Assembly (NCBI GenBank): GCA_964596775.1
Contig: CAZQVN010000065.1
Span: 1 to 20,620 of the forward strand
Direction: 5' to 3'
Source of the DNA: CAZQVN01 sp964596775
GTDB lineage: Bacteria; Eisenbacteria; RBG-16-71-46; JABDJR01; JAWXBZ01
DNA: 20,620 bases
This document shows positions 14,134 through 20,620 of this stretch, piece after piece. Position numbers and translations under genes: made by a program. Position 1 is the stretch's first letter; every line of letters starts with the position of its first letter. The notes below the pieces were generated by a model. The model saw only the letters and a list, made by a program, of their open reading frames with translations, ran no database searches and was not told where the DNA came from.

Positions 14134-15363
14134 GTGAAACAGGATATTGAAAAACTCATGGAGACCCGCGGCGTCGACGCGCTCCTCGTGATGGGCGGTA
14201 CGGCCGGCAATCCGAATCTGTTCTACGCGGTGGACGGGGCCGGCCTGACGAGCGCCGTGTTCATCAAGAAGAAGGGAACGCCGGCGCACCTCGTGCACGG
14301 CCCGATGGAGCGGGACCAGGCCAGGGCCACCGGGATCGACACGTCCACGTTCGTGGACAACAACCTCCCCCGCTTCGTCGAGGAGGCCGGCGGTGACGGC
14401 GCCGCCGCCCAGGCCGCGTTCCTCACCCATCTCCTCTCCACCCAGGCCATCCAGGGGCGGGTCGGCGTGTACGGAAACGGCGAAGTTTCGCGCCTGTACC
14501 CGGTGCTGCGCCGGCTGGCCGGAGTGCCCGGTGTGGATCTCTACGAGGAATCCAACGGGCGCTCGCTGTTCGAGGAGGCTCGCATCACGAAGTCCGAGGC
14601 GGAGATCGAGCGGATCCGCGTCGTGGCCCGCTCCTGCTTCGACGCCTACGACGCCATCAAGGCGGTGATCCGCGGCGGACGGCTCGTGAACGGAAAGCTC
14701 GAGGACACGACCGGCCCGGTCACCGTCGGACGGCTGCGGGCGATCGTCCGCAAGACGTTTGCCGAGCACGGCGTCGTGGAGGATCACGATTCCATCATCG
14801 CCCAGGGGATCGACGGGACCGCCCCCCACAACCACGGCACCGATTCCGATGTGCTCCGTGAGGGGGCGTCGATCGTCGTGGACATCTTCCCGAGGGAGTC
14901 GGGCGGGGGCTACTTCTTCGACATCACCAGGACGTTCTGCGTGGGACCGGCTCCCGACCGGCTGCGCGAGGTCTATGCCCAGGTCAAGGAGGTCCTGACG
15001 AGCGCCCTGGCGGAACTCAAGGTCGGCGAGCGCTGCTTCCAGTACCAGGAGCGGGCCTGCGACCGCTTCGAGGCCATGGGCTACTCCACGATCCGGAAGA
15101 ACCCCCGCACCATCGAGGGGTACGTGCACGGGCTGGGTCACGGCCTCGGCCTCGACCTCCACGAAGCCCCGCGGCTCGGCGGAACCGCCTCCAACAAGGA
15201 TGTGCTGGCGCCGGGCATGTGCTTCACCGTGGAACCGGGACTGTATCTCCCGGACGAGGAGATCGCGGTGCGGCTCGAGGACGTGGTGTTTGTCCGACCC
15301 GACGGAACCATGGACAACCTGTCCGCCTACCCGTACGACCTGGAGATTTTCCCCGCAGGATGA
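14134..15363 (+). CDS. M24-family metallopeptidase (Xaa-Pro aminopeptidase-like)
   Basis: 409 residues from a GTG start. The N-terminal creatinase-like domain is about 1-155. The C-terminal pita-bread domain carries the full dinuclear metal site: D250 (SIVVDIFP), D263 (YFFDITRTF), H336 (HGLGHGLGLDLHE), E367 (FTVEPGLY) and E382 (VRLEDVV). H232/H234 in GTAPHNHGTDSD are the substrate-pocket histidines usual in prolidase-like members. The enzyme is expected to be active on peptides with proline in the second position, in the cytoplasm (no signal peptide). Its stop overlaps the hflX start (ATGA), so the two are translationally coupled. The frame is intact and the length normal for the family. Confidence 0.92.
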   Translation: MKQDIEKLMETRGVDALLVMGGTAGNPNLFYAVDGAGLTSAVFIKKKGTPAHLVHGPMERDQARATGIDTSTFVDNNLPRFVEEAGGDGAAAQAAFLTHLLSTQAIQGRVGVYGNGEVSRLYPVLRRLAGVPGVDLYEESNGRSLFEEARITKSEAEIERIRVVARSCFDAYDAIKAVIRGGRLVNGKLEDTTGPVTVGRLRAIVRKTFAEHGVVEDHDSIIAQGIDGTAPHNHGTDSDVLREGASIVVDIFPRESGGGYFFDITRTFCVGPAPDRLREVYAQVKEVLTSALAELKVGERCFQYQERACDRFEAMGYSTIRKNPRTIEGYVHGLGHGLGLDLHEAPRLGGTASNKDVLAPGMCFTVEPGLYLPDEEIAVRLEDVVFVRPDGTMDNLSAYPYDLEIFPAG

Positions 15364-16523
15364 TTCACGACCTCTCCGCCGAACGGCGCCGGAAGGAACG
15401 GGCGGTGCTCATCGGCGTCGTGCCCCGGACCACCGACGAGGACTCCATCGCCGAATTGGCCCTGCTGGCCGACACCGCCGGCGTGAAAGTGGTCCAGACC
15501 GTCCGGCAGCGCCGTGACTCGATCCATGCCGGGACGTTCCTGAGCAAGGGAAAGCTCGAGGACATGGCGTCTCTGGCCGCGGACGACCGGGTGGACGTGT
15601 TCATCTTCGACGAGGACCTCCATCCGAACCAGGTCCGCAACCTCCAGGACAGGCTGAAGAAGAAGATCCTCGACCGCAGTGAAATCATTCTCGATATTTT
15701 TGCGGCCCGCGCCCGCACGCGCGAAGCCCGGATCCAGGTGGAACTGGCCCAGCTCGAATACATGCTTCCCCGCCTCACGAAGATGTGGAGCCACCTTTCG
15801 CGCCAGAGCGGCGGCATCGGCACGAGGGGCCCCGGCGAAACGCAGCTGGAAACGGACCGCCGGCAGGTCCGCGAGAAGATCGCCGGGCTCAAGAAGCAGA
15901 TGAAGAGCGTGGAAAAGGAGCGGGAGGTCCAGCGGAACCGCCGGCGGCGGCATCACCGGACCGCGCTCGTCGGCTACACGAACGCCGGCAAGTCCACCAT
16001 CATGAACGCGTTGACCGGCGCGGACGTCCTGGCCGAGGACAAGCTCTTCGCCACGCTCGACGCCACGACCCGGCGCCTCGTCTGGGACAACGGCTCGATG
16101 ACGCTCCTCTCCGACACCGTGGGCTTTCTGAGGAAGCTCCCCCACCACCTGATCGCCTCGTTCCGATCCACGCTGGAGGAGGTGATCGAGGCGGACCTGC
16201 TGATCCATGTCGTGGACGCCTCGCACCCGGACCGCGGCCCGCAGATCGATGCGGTGGAGCGCGTCCTCGAGGAGATCGGCGCCGGCGACAAGCCCACGCT
16301 CCTCGTCATGAACAAGGCCGACAATCTTCCCGACGAAGCCGCCCAGCGCGGCATGGAGCTTCAGTACCCGGGGAGCATCGTGGTGTCCGCGCTGCAGAAG
16401 CCGGAAATCGATCGCCTGAAGGCGCGCGTGCTGGAACTGGTGCAGGCCTCGCCGGCCGGGCGACCGCGGTTTCGCGGCGACTCGAACGCCGCGGCGCCGC
16501 CTTCCGAACCGAACGACGACTGA
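15360..16523 (+). CDS. hflX: GTPase HflX, ribosome-associated
   Basis: 387 residues. HflX is a GTPase that binds the 50S subunit and splits stalled or heat-damaged 70S ribosomes. The N-terminal HflX domain is about 15-195, with FIFDEDLHPNQVRNL at 81-95 and the glycine-rich GGIGTRGPGETQLETDRR at 151-168. A charged coiled region follows at about 170-198. GTPase motifs are G1 GYTNAGKST at 205-213, G3 DTVGF at 252-256, G4 NKAD at 318-321 and G5 SA at 343-344. FATLDATTRR at 230-239 is the switch region. The start ATG at 15360 overlaps the M24 peptidase stop. A short proline/asparagine-rich tail ends the protein. No hfq lies next to it, unlike in enterobacteria. Confidence 0.96.
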   Translation: MIHDLSAERRRKERAVLIGVVPRTTDEDSIAELALLADTAGVKVVQTVRQRRDSIHAGTFLSKGKLEDMASLAADDRVDVFIFDEDLHPNQVRNLQDRLKKKILDRSEIILDIFAARARTREARIQVELAQLEYMLPRLTKMWSHLSRQSGGIGTRGPGETQLETDRRQVREKIAGLKKQMKSVEKEREVQRNRRRRHHRTALVGYTNAGKSTIMNALTGADVLAEDKLFATLDATTRRLVWDNGSMTLLSDTVGFLRKLPHHLIASFRSTLEEVIEADLLIHVVDASHPDRGPQIDAVERVLEEIGAGDKPTLLVMNKADNLPDEAAQRGMELQYPGSIVVSALQKPEIDRLKARVLELVQASPAGRPRFRGDSNAAAPPSEPNDD

Positions 16524-16838
16524 ACGGACCACCTTCCCGCGAACGTCGACGCAACTAGTCCTCGGTCCGACAAAGAATTAGGTGCGGCCGAAAAAAAGCG
16601 CGTCGTTTCTCTCCGGCAAAAAGCAGAAAAAATTTCGCCGTCGCATTGTTTCCGCGGGAGCCGCGCACGCGGTTGCCGCGCGGTCAGTTGCCGCGCTGCA
16701 CCACGCGCGCCGGGGTTGGCGCGGGGCACGCGGTGCGGGCGGCGCGGGACTCGCGATGCTGTAGTGTTTGCGGACTGTTCCTTGAAACTCACCCAGTGAC
16801 GGGTGCGACCTTTCTTCGACAGCCAAGGCAGGCACCTC
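16524..16838. other. 315-base intergenic region upstream of the ClpX-like gene
   Basis: No gene supported. The first half has A-rich runs (AAAAAAAGCG near 16591, AAAAAATTTCG near 16626). The second half (about 16655-16755) is extremely GC-rich with many overlapping GCGCG and CGCGG words. A 60-codon GTG ORF (16582-16764) encodes a basic stretch but has no ribosome site and no family resemblance. No confident promoter or terminator is seen, although this gap must separate hflX from the ClpX-like gene. Confidence 0.5.
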
Positions 16839-18074
16839 ATGAGCACAGCCCCCGATTTTTTCCCCACCCAGGCCGGCATGCTCCGGTTTCTGAACCGGTT
16901 CATCCTCGGCCAGGACCGGCCCAAGCGCGACCTCATCACCTGCGTCAACAATCATCTTCTCGGCGCCGCCTACGCAAAGCGGCATCCGGGCGCAAGGAAC
17001 CCGTTCGGCCGGAACCATCTTCTCCTGCTCGGCCCCACGGGCTGCGGCAAGTCCTACCTGGTCAAGACCCTCGCAGAGTACCTCGGGCTTCCGTTCTACC
17101 ATGCCGGCGCCAAGTCGCTCGTCGAGGTGGGCTACGTGGGGCAGCAGGTGGACACGCTGCTCCGGGGCCTCTACCTCAGCGCGGGCCGGAACCTGGAGCG
17201 GGCCCAGCGGGGGATCATCTTCATCGACGAGATCGACAAGATCAGGAGGTCGCGCATGAGCGAGCGCGACGTGTCGGGCGAAGGGGTGCAGAATTCGCTG
17301 CTCACCTATCTCGACGGGCAGGTCGTCACGGTCCGGATCGACGGCGAAGGCTCCCTGGAAATGGACACTTCGGAAATCCTGTTCATCGGGGCGGGCGCCT
17401 TCGTCGGCCTGCTGGACATCGTCCGCAGGCGGACCGGCTCGACGTCCGCCATCGGGTTTTCCGGTTCCCCGGAGCAGCCCCCCCTCGGCGATGACGAGGC
17501 CCTCGACCGGGTGGAGCCGGAAGATCTCGAGATGTTCGGGTTCATCCCGGAGTTCATCGGCCGGTTCGGCACGATCACGGCGCTTCACCCCCTGAACATC
17601 GAGGATTACGTGGCCGTGCTGCGGTCCTCGGAGGAAAACGCCTCCTACAAGATCCGCCGCCTGTTCGATGTCAGCGGCATCGATCTGAAGTTCACGGCGG
17701 ACGCGCTGACCGCGGTGGCCCGCCGGGCCCGCGAGAGAGGTCTCGGGGTGCGGGGGCTCGAGCGGCTCGTCCGGGAGTCGGTGTCCGACCTGACCTGGCA
17801 GCTGGATGAGCTTGCGGAACAGGGCGTCACGCGCGTGCTCGTCACGGAGGAGGTCGTGCTGGGTCGCGGCAAGCCCGTCCTGACCCATGACCCGGACCGC
17901 GGCGACGTCATTACCGAGGCGGAATTCCTCCGGGACGAGGCGGCCCGGCTGCTCAAGCCGGAGCGCAAGGTCTTCGGGGAGGAGCGCATGCAGTCCAGCC
18001 GCCCGCGGCGCGCGAGGAAACGCCGCAAGCAAAGGCAGGAAAGGGACTTGTTCGATGTGAAGCGGGAGGATTGA
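16839..18074 (+). CDS. ClpX-like AAA+ ATPase lacking the zinc-binding domain
   Basis: 411 residues. It begins directly at the AAA+ module (RFLNRFILGQDRPKRDL), without the Cys4 zinc domain of ordinary ClpX. Walker A is GPTGCGKS at 65-72, pore loop GYVG at 98-101, Walker B IIFIDEIDK at 126-134, arginine-finger region GFIPEFIGRFG at 234-244 and sensor 2 GVRGLE at 303-308. IGF at 205-207 matches the loop by which ClpX docks on ClpP, so a ClpP partner is plausible. The RKH substrate loop is replaced by RIDGEGS. The C-terminus is a long, strongly basic tail (about 386-403, many R/K). No clpP or lon is adjacent. A specialised unfoldase paralogue is likely; a second, standard clpX elsewhere in the genome would be expected. 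AAGG lies about 10 bases before the ATG. Confidence 0.85.
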   Translation: MSTAPDFFPTQAGMLRFLNRFILGQDRPKRDLITCVNNHLLGAAYAKRHPGARNPFGRNHLLLLGPTGCGKSYLVKTLAEYLGLPFYHAGAKSLVEVGYVGQQVDTLLRGLYLSAGRNLERAQRGIIFIDEIDKIRRSRMSERDVSGEGVQNSLLTYLDGQVVTVRIDGEGSLEMDTSEILFIGAGAFVGLLDIVRRRTGSTSAIGFSGSPEQPPLGDDEALDRVEPEDLEMFGFIPEFIGRFGTITALHPLNIEDYVAVLRSSEENASYKIRRLFDVSGIDLKFTADALTAVARRARERGLGVRGLERLVRESVSDLTWQLDELAEQGVTRVLVTEEVVLGRGKPVLTHDPDRGDVITEAEFLRDEAARLLKPERKVFGEERMQSSRPRRARKRRKQRQERDLFDVKRED

Positions 18075-18112
18075 CGGAGCGGGACCATTGGAGTGGTTCA
18101 AGTTCGACATGT

Positions 18113-18139
18113 AAAAACTCGCGAATAAAGCGAGTTTTT
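18113..18139 (+). terminator. Rho-independent terminator after the ClpX-like gene
   Basis: A perfect 10-bp stem AAAAACTCGC / GCGAGTTTTT with a 7-base loop GAATAAA, 38 bases after the stop codon. The descending arm ends in five T. The stem is symmetrical in A and T, so it could act in both directions, but only the plus-strand gene needs it. Confidence 0.85.
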
Positions 18140-18163
18140 GGCTGTTTTACCGTCCAATGGAGC

Positions 18164-18169
18164 TATGAT
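18164..18169 (+). promoter_or_regulatory. Candidate -10 box of the secreted-protein gene
   Basis: TATGAT (5/6 match to TATAAT), 63 bases before the start codon and just after the terminator. The -35 region is weak: TTGGCT (18138-18143) would need a 20-base spacer. Confidence 0.4.
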
Positions 18170-18232
18170 CTGCTTCGGCCCTTCGCGGCCGTACGTCAGG
18201 CATCCAGCACCCCTAACATCGGAGGTCCTCAA

Positions 18233-19075
18233 ATGACTCGTGGACAATGCGTGACAACTCTGGGCGCGGCGTTCTGCGTCGTTGCCCTCGCAGCGGTTTC
18301 CCCCTCGTTCGCCGACAGCAAGGCGGACCCGTTCAGCGCGCCGGGACAGAACGGTCCGGCCACACCCGGCGCCGCGTGCGACCGCGTCAACGTCTGCGCC
18401 ACGCCCGGCGTCGTGTACAACGGTGAGGCGTTCGCCGGGATGGGGCGCATCTGGCGGACGAACTTCACCGATGGCGTCCTGGAACTCTGGGATGTGGTCA
18501 ACTGCACGATCCTCGCCCGATGTCCGGACCCCGCCGCGGGTGTCGGCACTCCCAGTGAACTCACCGTGATCGGCGACATCCTGTATCACTACAATTTCGG
18601 CACCGGGCTGATCTATGCCATCGACACGAACACGTGCCAGGAAGTGGCCCGCTGCGACGCTCCCGGAAACGACCTCGGAGAGGGGCTGACGAACGACGGC
18701 ACGTACCTGTGGCGGAGCGACGGCAACGAGCTGATCCAGTTCACGCCGCCGACCGCGGCGGCGGGCTGCCAGATCGTCGGGCGCTGCCCCCTTCCGGCCG
18801 GTGACGCGGGGGACGGGCTCACGATGTGCAAGGACCAGCTCGTCATGCTCGGCTACTCGGGAACGCTCTACACCATCGATCCGGTCACGTGCCGGATCAC
18901 CGGTGTCTGCGACCTGAACGCCGGCGCCACCGGCAACGGCCTGGCCGGCAACCGTTCGGACACCGTCCTGGCCGACAACGACAACGGCGACCTCGACCGC
19001 GTCGACGTCGGCTGCGACATCCCCGTGCCGCTGGAGAACAGCACATGGGGCGGGGTGAAGGCACTCCACCGTTGA
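18233..19075 (+). CDS. Secreted repeat protein with five C-x5-C blades, function unknown
   Basis: 280 residues. A signal peptide ends at about residue 27 (SPSFA then DSKAD). The start is the ATG at 18233, 7 bases after GGAGG (18221-18225); upstream in-frame codons run through the terminator and are rejected. The mature chain is built of repeats of 41-44 residues, each with a C-x5-C pair: C49/C55, C91/C97, C135/C141, C179/C185 and C220/C226. Between them the pattern is a short strand, a GL-T or EGLT segment, a strand with LW/LY, then ID--TC. This looks like a small beta-propeller whose blades are each pinned by a disulfide, recalling glutamine cyclotransferase- or YncE-like propellers, but I recognise no family. 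C199 and C261 lie outside the pattern. It is a single-gene unit between terminators, exported to the periplasm or outside. Confidence 0.75.
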   Translation: MTRGQCVTTLGAAFCVVALAAVSPSFADSKADPFSAPGQNGPATPGAACDRVNVCATPGVVYNGEAFAGMGRIWRTNFTDGVLELWDVVNCTILARCPDPAAGVGTPSELTVIGDILYHYNFGTGLIYAIDTNTCQEVARCDAPGNDLGEGLTNDGTYLWRSDGNELIQFTPPTAAAGCQIVGRCPLPAGDAGDGLTMCKDQLVMLGYSGTLYTIDPVTCRITGVCDLNAGATGNGLAGNRSDTVLADNDNGDLDRVDVGCDIPVPLENSTWGGVKALHR

Positions 19076-19100
19076 ACTCGATCCACACCTGATGCCTGAC

Positions 19101-19132
19101 GGCGGGCCCGGAAAGACCGGGCCCGCCTTTTT
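19101..19132 (+). terminator. Rho-independent terminator after the secreted-protein gene
   Basis: A perfect 11-bp GC stem GGCGGGCCCGG / CCGGGCCCGCC with loop AAAGA, then TTTTT (19128-19132). It is canonical and lies 25 bases after the stop. Its T-tract touches the stop codon of the convergent gene on the other strand. Confidence 0.95.
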
Positions 19133-19791
19133 CATGCCGTGATGACGTCCGTCCGCTCGACCTCGCCGCCGCACCAGGCCTGGGCCCGCTCGGCCAGGAC
19201 CTCCACCGCCTCCGCGAGATCCTCCCCGGGAAAGTCCGGCGGCGCGAAGAGGATGGCCAGTGCACGGACGGTGTCCTCGGTGATGAGCGTCCGCATCGAG
19301 TCGGAGATCGGCGATCCGAACGCCCCCTGGTCGTCGGCCGCGCAGAGGCGCCCGGCCAGGTGGATCTCGCCGCGGCCGATCCCGGCGTAGGACTCCCCCT
19401 CGCGGCCAAGGCGGAGCGTCACATCACCGGAAATCCGGTCCATGTCGTAGAGGCCGATCGGGATCAGGAATTCCAGCGAGCACCAGTTCATGGCGTCCAC
19501 GAGGGTGTTGATCTGGTACAGCGACTCGCCGCGGATGGCCCGGCGGAGCAGCGCCTCCGAGGAGGGGCGATGCTTCGTGGGATCGATGCCGACCGAGGAA
19601 AAAAGCCGGCGGGCCCACTCCACGTTCGGAATCTGGGCCATCGTGGCGGCGTGAAACTCCTCCCTGAGGGCGGCGCAGAGTCCGTCGACGGCGTCCCAGC
19701 GGGGGTTGTCCCTGCGGACCGTGACACCGGACATTTCGACCACGCCCGCCACGAGAACGGAGGACACATCAGAAGAGAGTGTGATGTTCAT
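19132..19791 (-). CDS. Stand-alone B3/B4 (tRNA-editing-like) domain protein
   Basis: 219 residues from the ATG at 19791. The frame is open further upstream but crosses the divergent gene and lacks family similarity there. The B3/B4 domain is the editing and tRNA-binding module of phenylalanyl-tRNA synthetase beta chains and also occurs as free proteins. Matching segments are VGIDPTKHRPSSEALLRR at 67-84, RGESLYQINTLVDAMNW at 87-103, LIPIGLYDMDRISGDVTLR at 109-127 and ITEDTVRALAILF at 170-182. Free versions may clear mischarged tRNA or bind a small amino-acid-like ligand; which applies here cannot be told. There is no catalytic synthetase domain. The gene converges with the secreted-protein gene and is divergent from the 66-residue gene at 19951. 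Confidence 0.82.
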   Translation of the reverse strand: MNITLSSDVSSVLVAGVVEMSGVTVRRDNPRWDAVDGLCAALREEFHAATMAQIPNVEWARRLFSSVGIDPTKHRPSSEALLRRAIRGESLYQINTLVDAMNWCSLEFLIPIGLYDMDRISGDVTLRLGREGESYAGIGRGEIHLAGRLCAADDQGAFGSPISDSMRTLITEDTVRALAILFAPPDFPGEDLAEAVEVLAERAQAWCGGEVERTDVITA

Positions 19792-19938
19792 GAGGCCACC
19801 GCCTTCCGGGCTGGAGCGGATACGTCGTGCTGCGTCCACCCGTATCGTACACGCGTGGCGGGCGGTTGGGGGGAGGAATCGGGGGGTGTTCCGAGGCCAC
19901 CGCTCCATGGAAGCCTTTGCGCCCCGGTGCGGACAGAG

Positions 19939-19944
19939 TACAGT
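19939..19944 (+). promoter_or_regulatory. Candidate -10 box placed for a leaderless transcript
   Basis: TACAGT ends 6 bases before the ATG at 19951. That spacing would start transcription at or next to the start codon, as seen with leaderless mRNAs in several GC-rich bacteria. The -35 (TTTGCG, 19916-19921) is poor. GGGG before the ATG could equally act as a ribosome site. Confidence 0.25.
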
Positions 19945-19950
19945 AGGGGC

Positions 19951-20151
19951 ATGGATCGCAGTGAGTTGCCCACGCGCGTGCTCAGGAATCAGGATGATCC
20001 GGGTGATCCGGATCCAGGCCGGCTGACGCCCGCCGAGCGGGTGGACATGATGTGGCCGCTGACCGTGGACGCGTGGGCCTTCATGGGAGAAGAAGTTCGT
20101 GAATCCCGACTTCCGAGACATGTTGTCCGCGTTATCCGCGGAGGGTGCTGA
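19951..20151 (+). CDS. Small protein, likely partner (antitoxin-like) of the nucleotidyltransferase
   Basis: 66 residues. The second half, LTPAERVDMMWPLTVDAWAFMGEEVRESRLPRHVVRVIRGG, falls into LTPAER, WPLT--AWAF and SRLPRHVVRVIR segments. I recall this pattern from small proteins encoded directly before AbiEii/DUF6036-like nucleotidyltransferases; this recollection is unverified. The ATG at 19951 follows GGGGC. The last 53 bases overlap the nucleotidyltransferase in another frame, so the two are almost certainly co-translated. The basic C-terminus could contact nucleic acid or the partner enzyme. The antitoxin role is inferred from size, order and overlap only. Confidence 0.65.
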   Translation: MDRSELPTRVLRNQDDPGDPDPGRLTPAERVDMMWPLTVDAWAFMGEEVRESRLPRHVVRVIRGGC

Positions 20152-20542
20152 TTATCTGCTGGTGGGGGCTTACGCCCTTGCGGTGCACGGTCTTCCCAGG
20201 GCCACGGGGGACATGGACATCTGGGTTCGCCCGACATCCGACAATGCCGCGCGGGTATGGAAAGCGCTCGTCCGCTTCGGAGCTCCCCTCGCCGACCTGA
20301 CTCCCGTTGATCTCGAAACGCCCGGTACCGTCTTTCAGATCGGTGTCGCTCCGTGCCGGATCGATATCCTCACCCGGATCAGCGGTGTGGAGTTCGAGGA
20401 GGCCTGGACCTCGCGTTTCGAGACGGAACTCCACGGTCTGCCGGTTTCCGTGGTCAATCGTGAACTCCTGATCCGCAACAAGCGGTCGACGGGGCGCCCG
20501 AAGGATGTGGCGGACGCGCTGTGGCTGGAAGGTCAGGGCTGA
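20099..20542 (+). CDS. Nucleotidyltransferase, AbiEii/DUF6036-like (possible toxin)
   Basis: 147 residues from a GTG at 20099 with GGGAGA 8 bases upstream. The N-terminus is typical of the small nucleotidyltransferase family: DYLLVGAYALAVHG at 18-31, then RATGDMDIWV at 34-43 with the metal-binding D38/D40. The third acidic residue is D89 in CRIDIL. The ending LLIRNKRSTGRPKDVADAL at 124-142 is also characteristic (K128, GRPKD). Such enzymes can transfer nucleotides to tRNA 3' ends or to proteins. In AbiE- and MenT-type systems they are the toxin. The 53-base overlap with the small upstream gene supports a two-gene module. A housekeeping or degraded-module role is also possible. The 3' end overlaps a possible gene on the other strand by 10 bases. 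Confidence 0.85.
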   Translation: MNPDFRDMLSALSAEGADYLLVGAYALAVHGLPRATGDMDIWVRPTSDNAARVWKALVRFGAPLADLTPVDLETPGTVFQIGVAPCRIDILTRISGVEFEEAWTSRFETELHGLPVSVVNRELLIRNKRSTGRPKDVADALWLEGQG

Positions 20543-20620
20543 TCGGCGACCTTGAGAATGCGGACGGACGTGTTTGCGAACATCGGCATGAAATCCGGCT
20601 CCCCGCTGAACCTGTCGCTC
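20533..20620 (-). CDS. Possible C-terminus of a gene entering from the right edge
   Basis: An open minus-strand frame of 28 codons ends at TGA (20533-20535), with G/C at most third positions. It overlaps the convergent nucleotidyltransferase end by 10 bases. The tail reads ...MFANTSVRILKVADQP and matches nothing I recognise. A plus-strand frame through the same bases is also open with similar third-position bias, so coding direction is uncertain. Confidence 0.3.
   Translation of the reverse strand, partial: SDRFSGEPDFMPMFANTSVRILKVADQP

Noticed and set aside
16582..16764. A 60-codon basic ORF after hflX
   Set aside because: GTG start without ribosome site, composition driven by A-runs and GC-rich repeats, no family resemblance.
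16578..18110. A 510-codon minus-strand ORF opposite the ClpX-like gene
   Set aside because: Antisense shadow of an evident AAA+ gene; it also runs through the terminator region.
1..20620. Search for CRISPR arrays, tRNA or rRNA genes and transposase genes
   Set aside because: No regular short repeats with spacers, no cloverleaf or rRNA-like sequence and no transposase motif noticed by eye.

Overview
The window is about 20.6 kb of GC-rich bacterial chromosome with densely packed genes and strong G/C bias at codon third positions. A type I MurB, a UbiE-type quinone methyltransferase, a secreted S1/P1-type nuclease, a large hybrid sensor kinase and a DUF2723-type membrane glycosyltransferase suggest a Gram-negative, respiring, non-model lineage. 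A GC-rich metagenomic phylum is possible, but no marker here fixes the taxonomy. I see no rRNA, tRNA, CRISPR array, prophage or insertion-sequence transposase.

Layout. Minus strand 1-1923: murB followed by an overlapping S1/P1 nuclease gene that runs off the left edge. Plus strand 2009-3082: a tight operon of dodecin (flavin storage), a MOSC-domain protein and a 2Fe-2S thioredoxin-like ferredoxin. Minus strand 3313-6648: a co-directional run of isoaspartyl peptidase/asparaginase, UbiE methyltransferase, A-type Fe-S carrier, Rieske ferredoxin and a HAD phosphatase. Several of these genes overlap by a few bases. Plus 6803-8338: an M2/M3-like peptidase that has lost its zinc site. Minus 8357-11641: a hybrid sensor histidine kinase, divergent from a DUF2723 membrane glycosyltransferase (11739-13997). 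Plus 14134-16523: an M24 (Xaa-Pro type) peptidase overlapping hflX. Plus 16839-18074: a ClpX-like AAA+ ATPase without the zinc domain. Plus 18233-19075: a secreted repeat protein between two clear Rho-independent terminators. Minus 19132-19791: a stand-alone B3/B4 (tRNA-editing-like) protein. Plus 19951-20542: a 66-residue protein overlapping a nucleotidyltransferase, arranged like a toxin-antitoxin pair. A possible gene tail enters from the right edge.

The most unusual signal is non-coding. Two elements of about 143 bp (3166-3309 and 4048-4189) lie in opposite orientation on either side of the HAD gene. Their 80-base cores differ at only 5 positions. Each can fold into a long outer stem of 31-32 pairs enclosing two hairpins. 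Where the copies differ, the changes are mostly compensatory. Read on one particular strand (minus for the first, plus for the second), the remaining non-Watson-Crick positions are G-U wobbles or tandem G-A pairs. This is what an RNA-level structure would leave behind. A truncated third copy sits next to the first. I consider this a candidate undescribed structured RNA or miniature mobile element.

Functional themes: iron-sulfur and flavin/quinone redox chemistry (dodecin, MOSC, ferredoxin, A-type carrier, Rieske, UbiE), peptide and protein quality control (asparaginase, M24 peptidase, ClpX-like, HflX, inactive peptidase), and envelope functions (MurB, secreted nuclease, membrane glycosyltransferase, sensor kinase).
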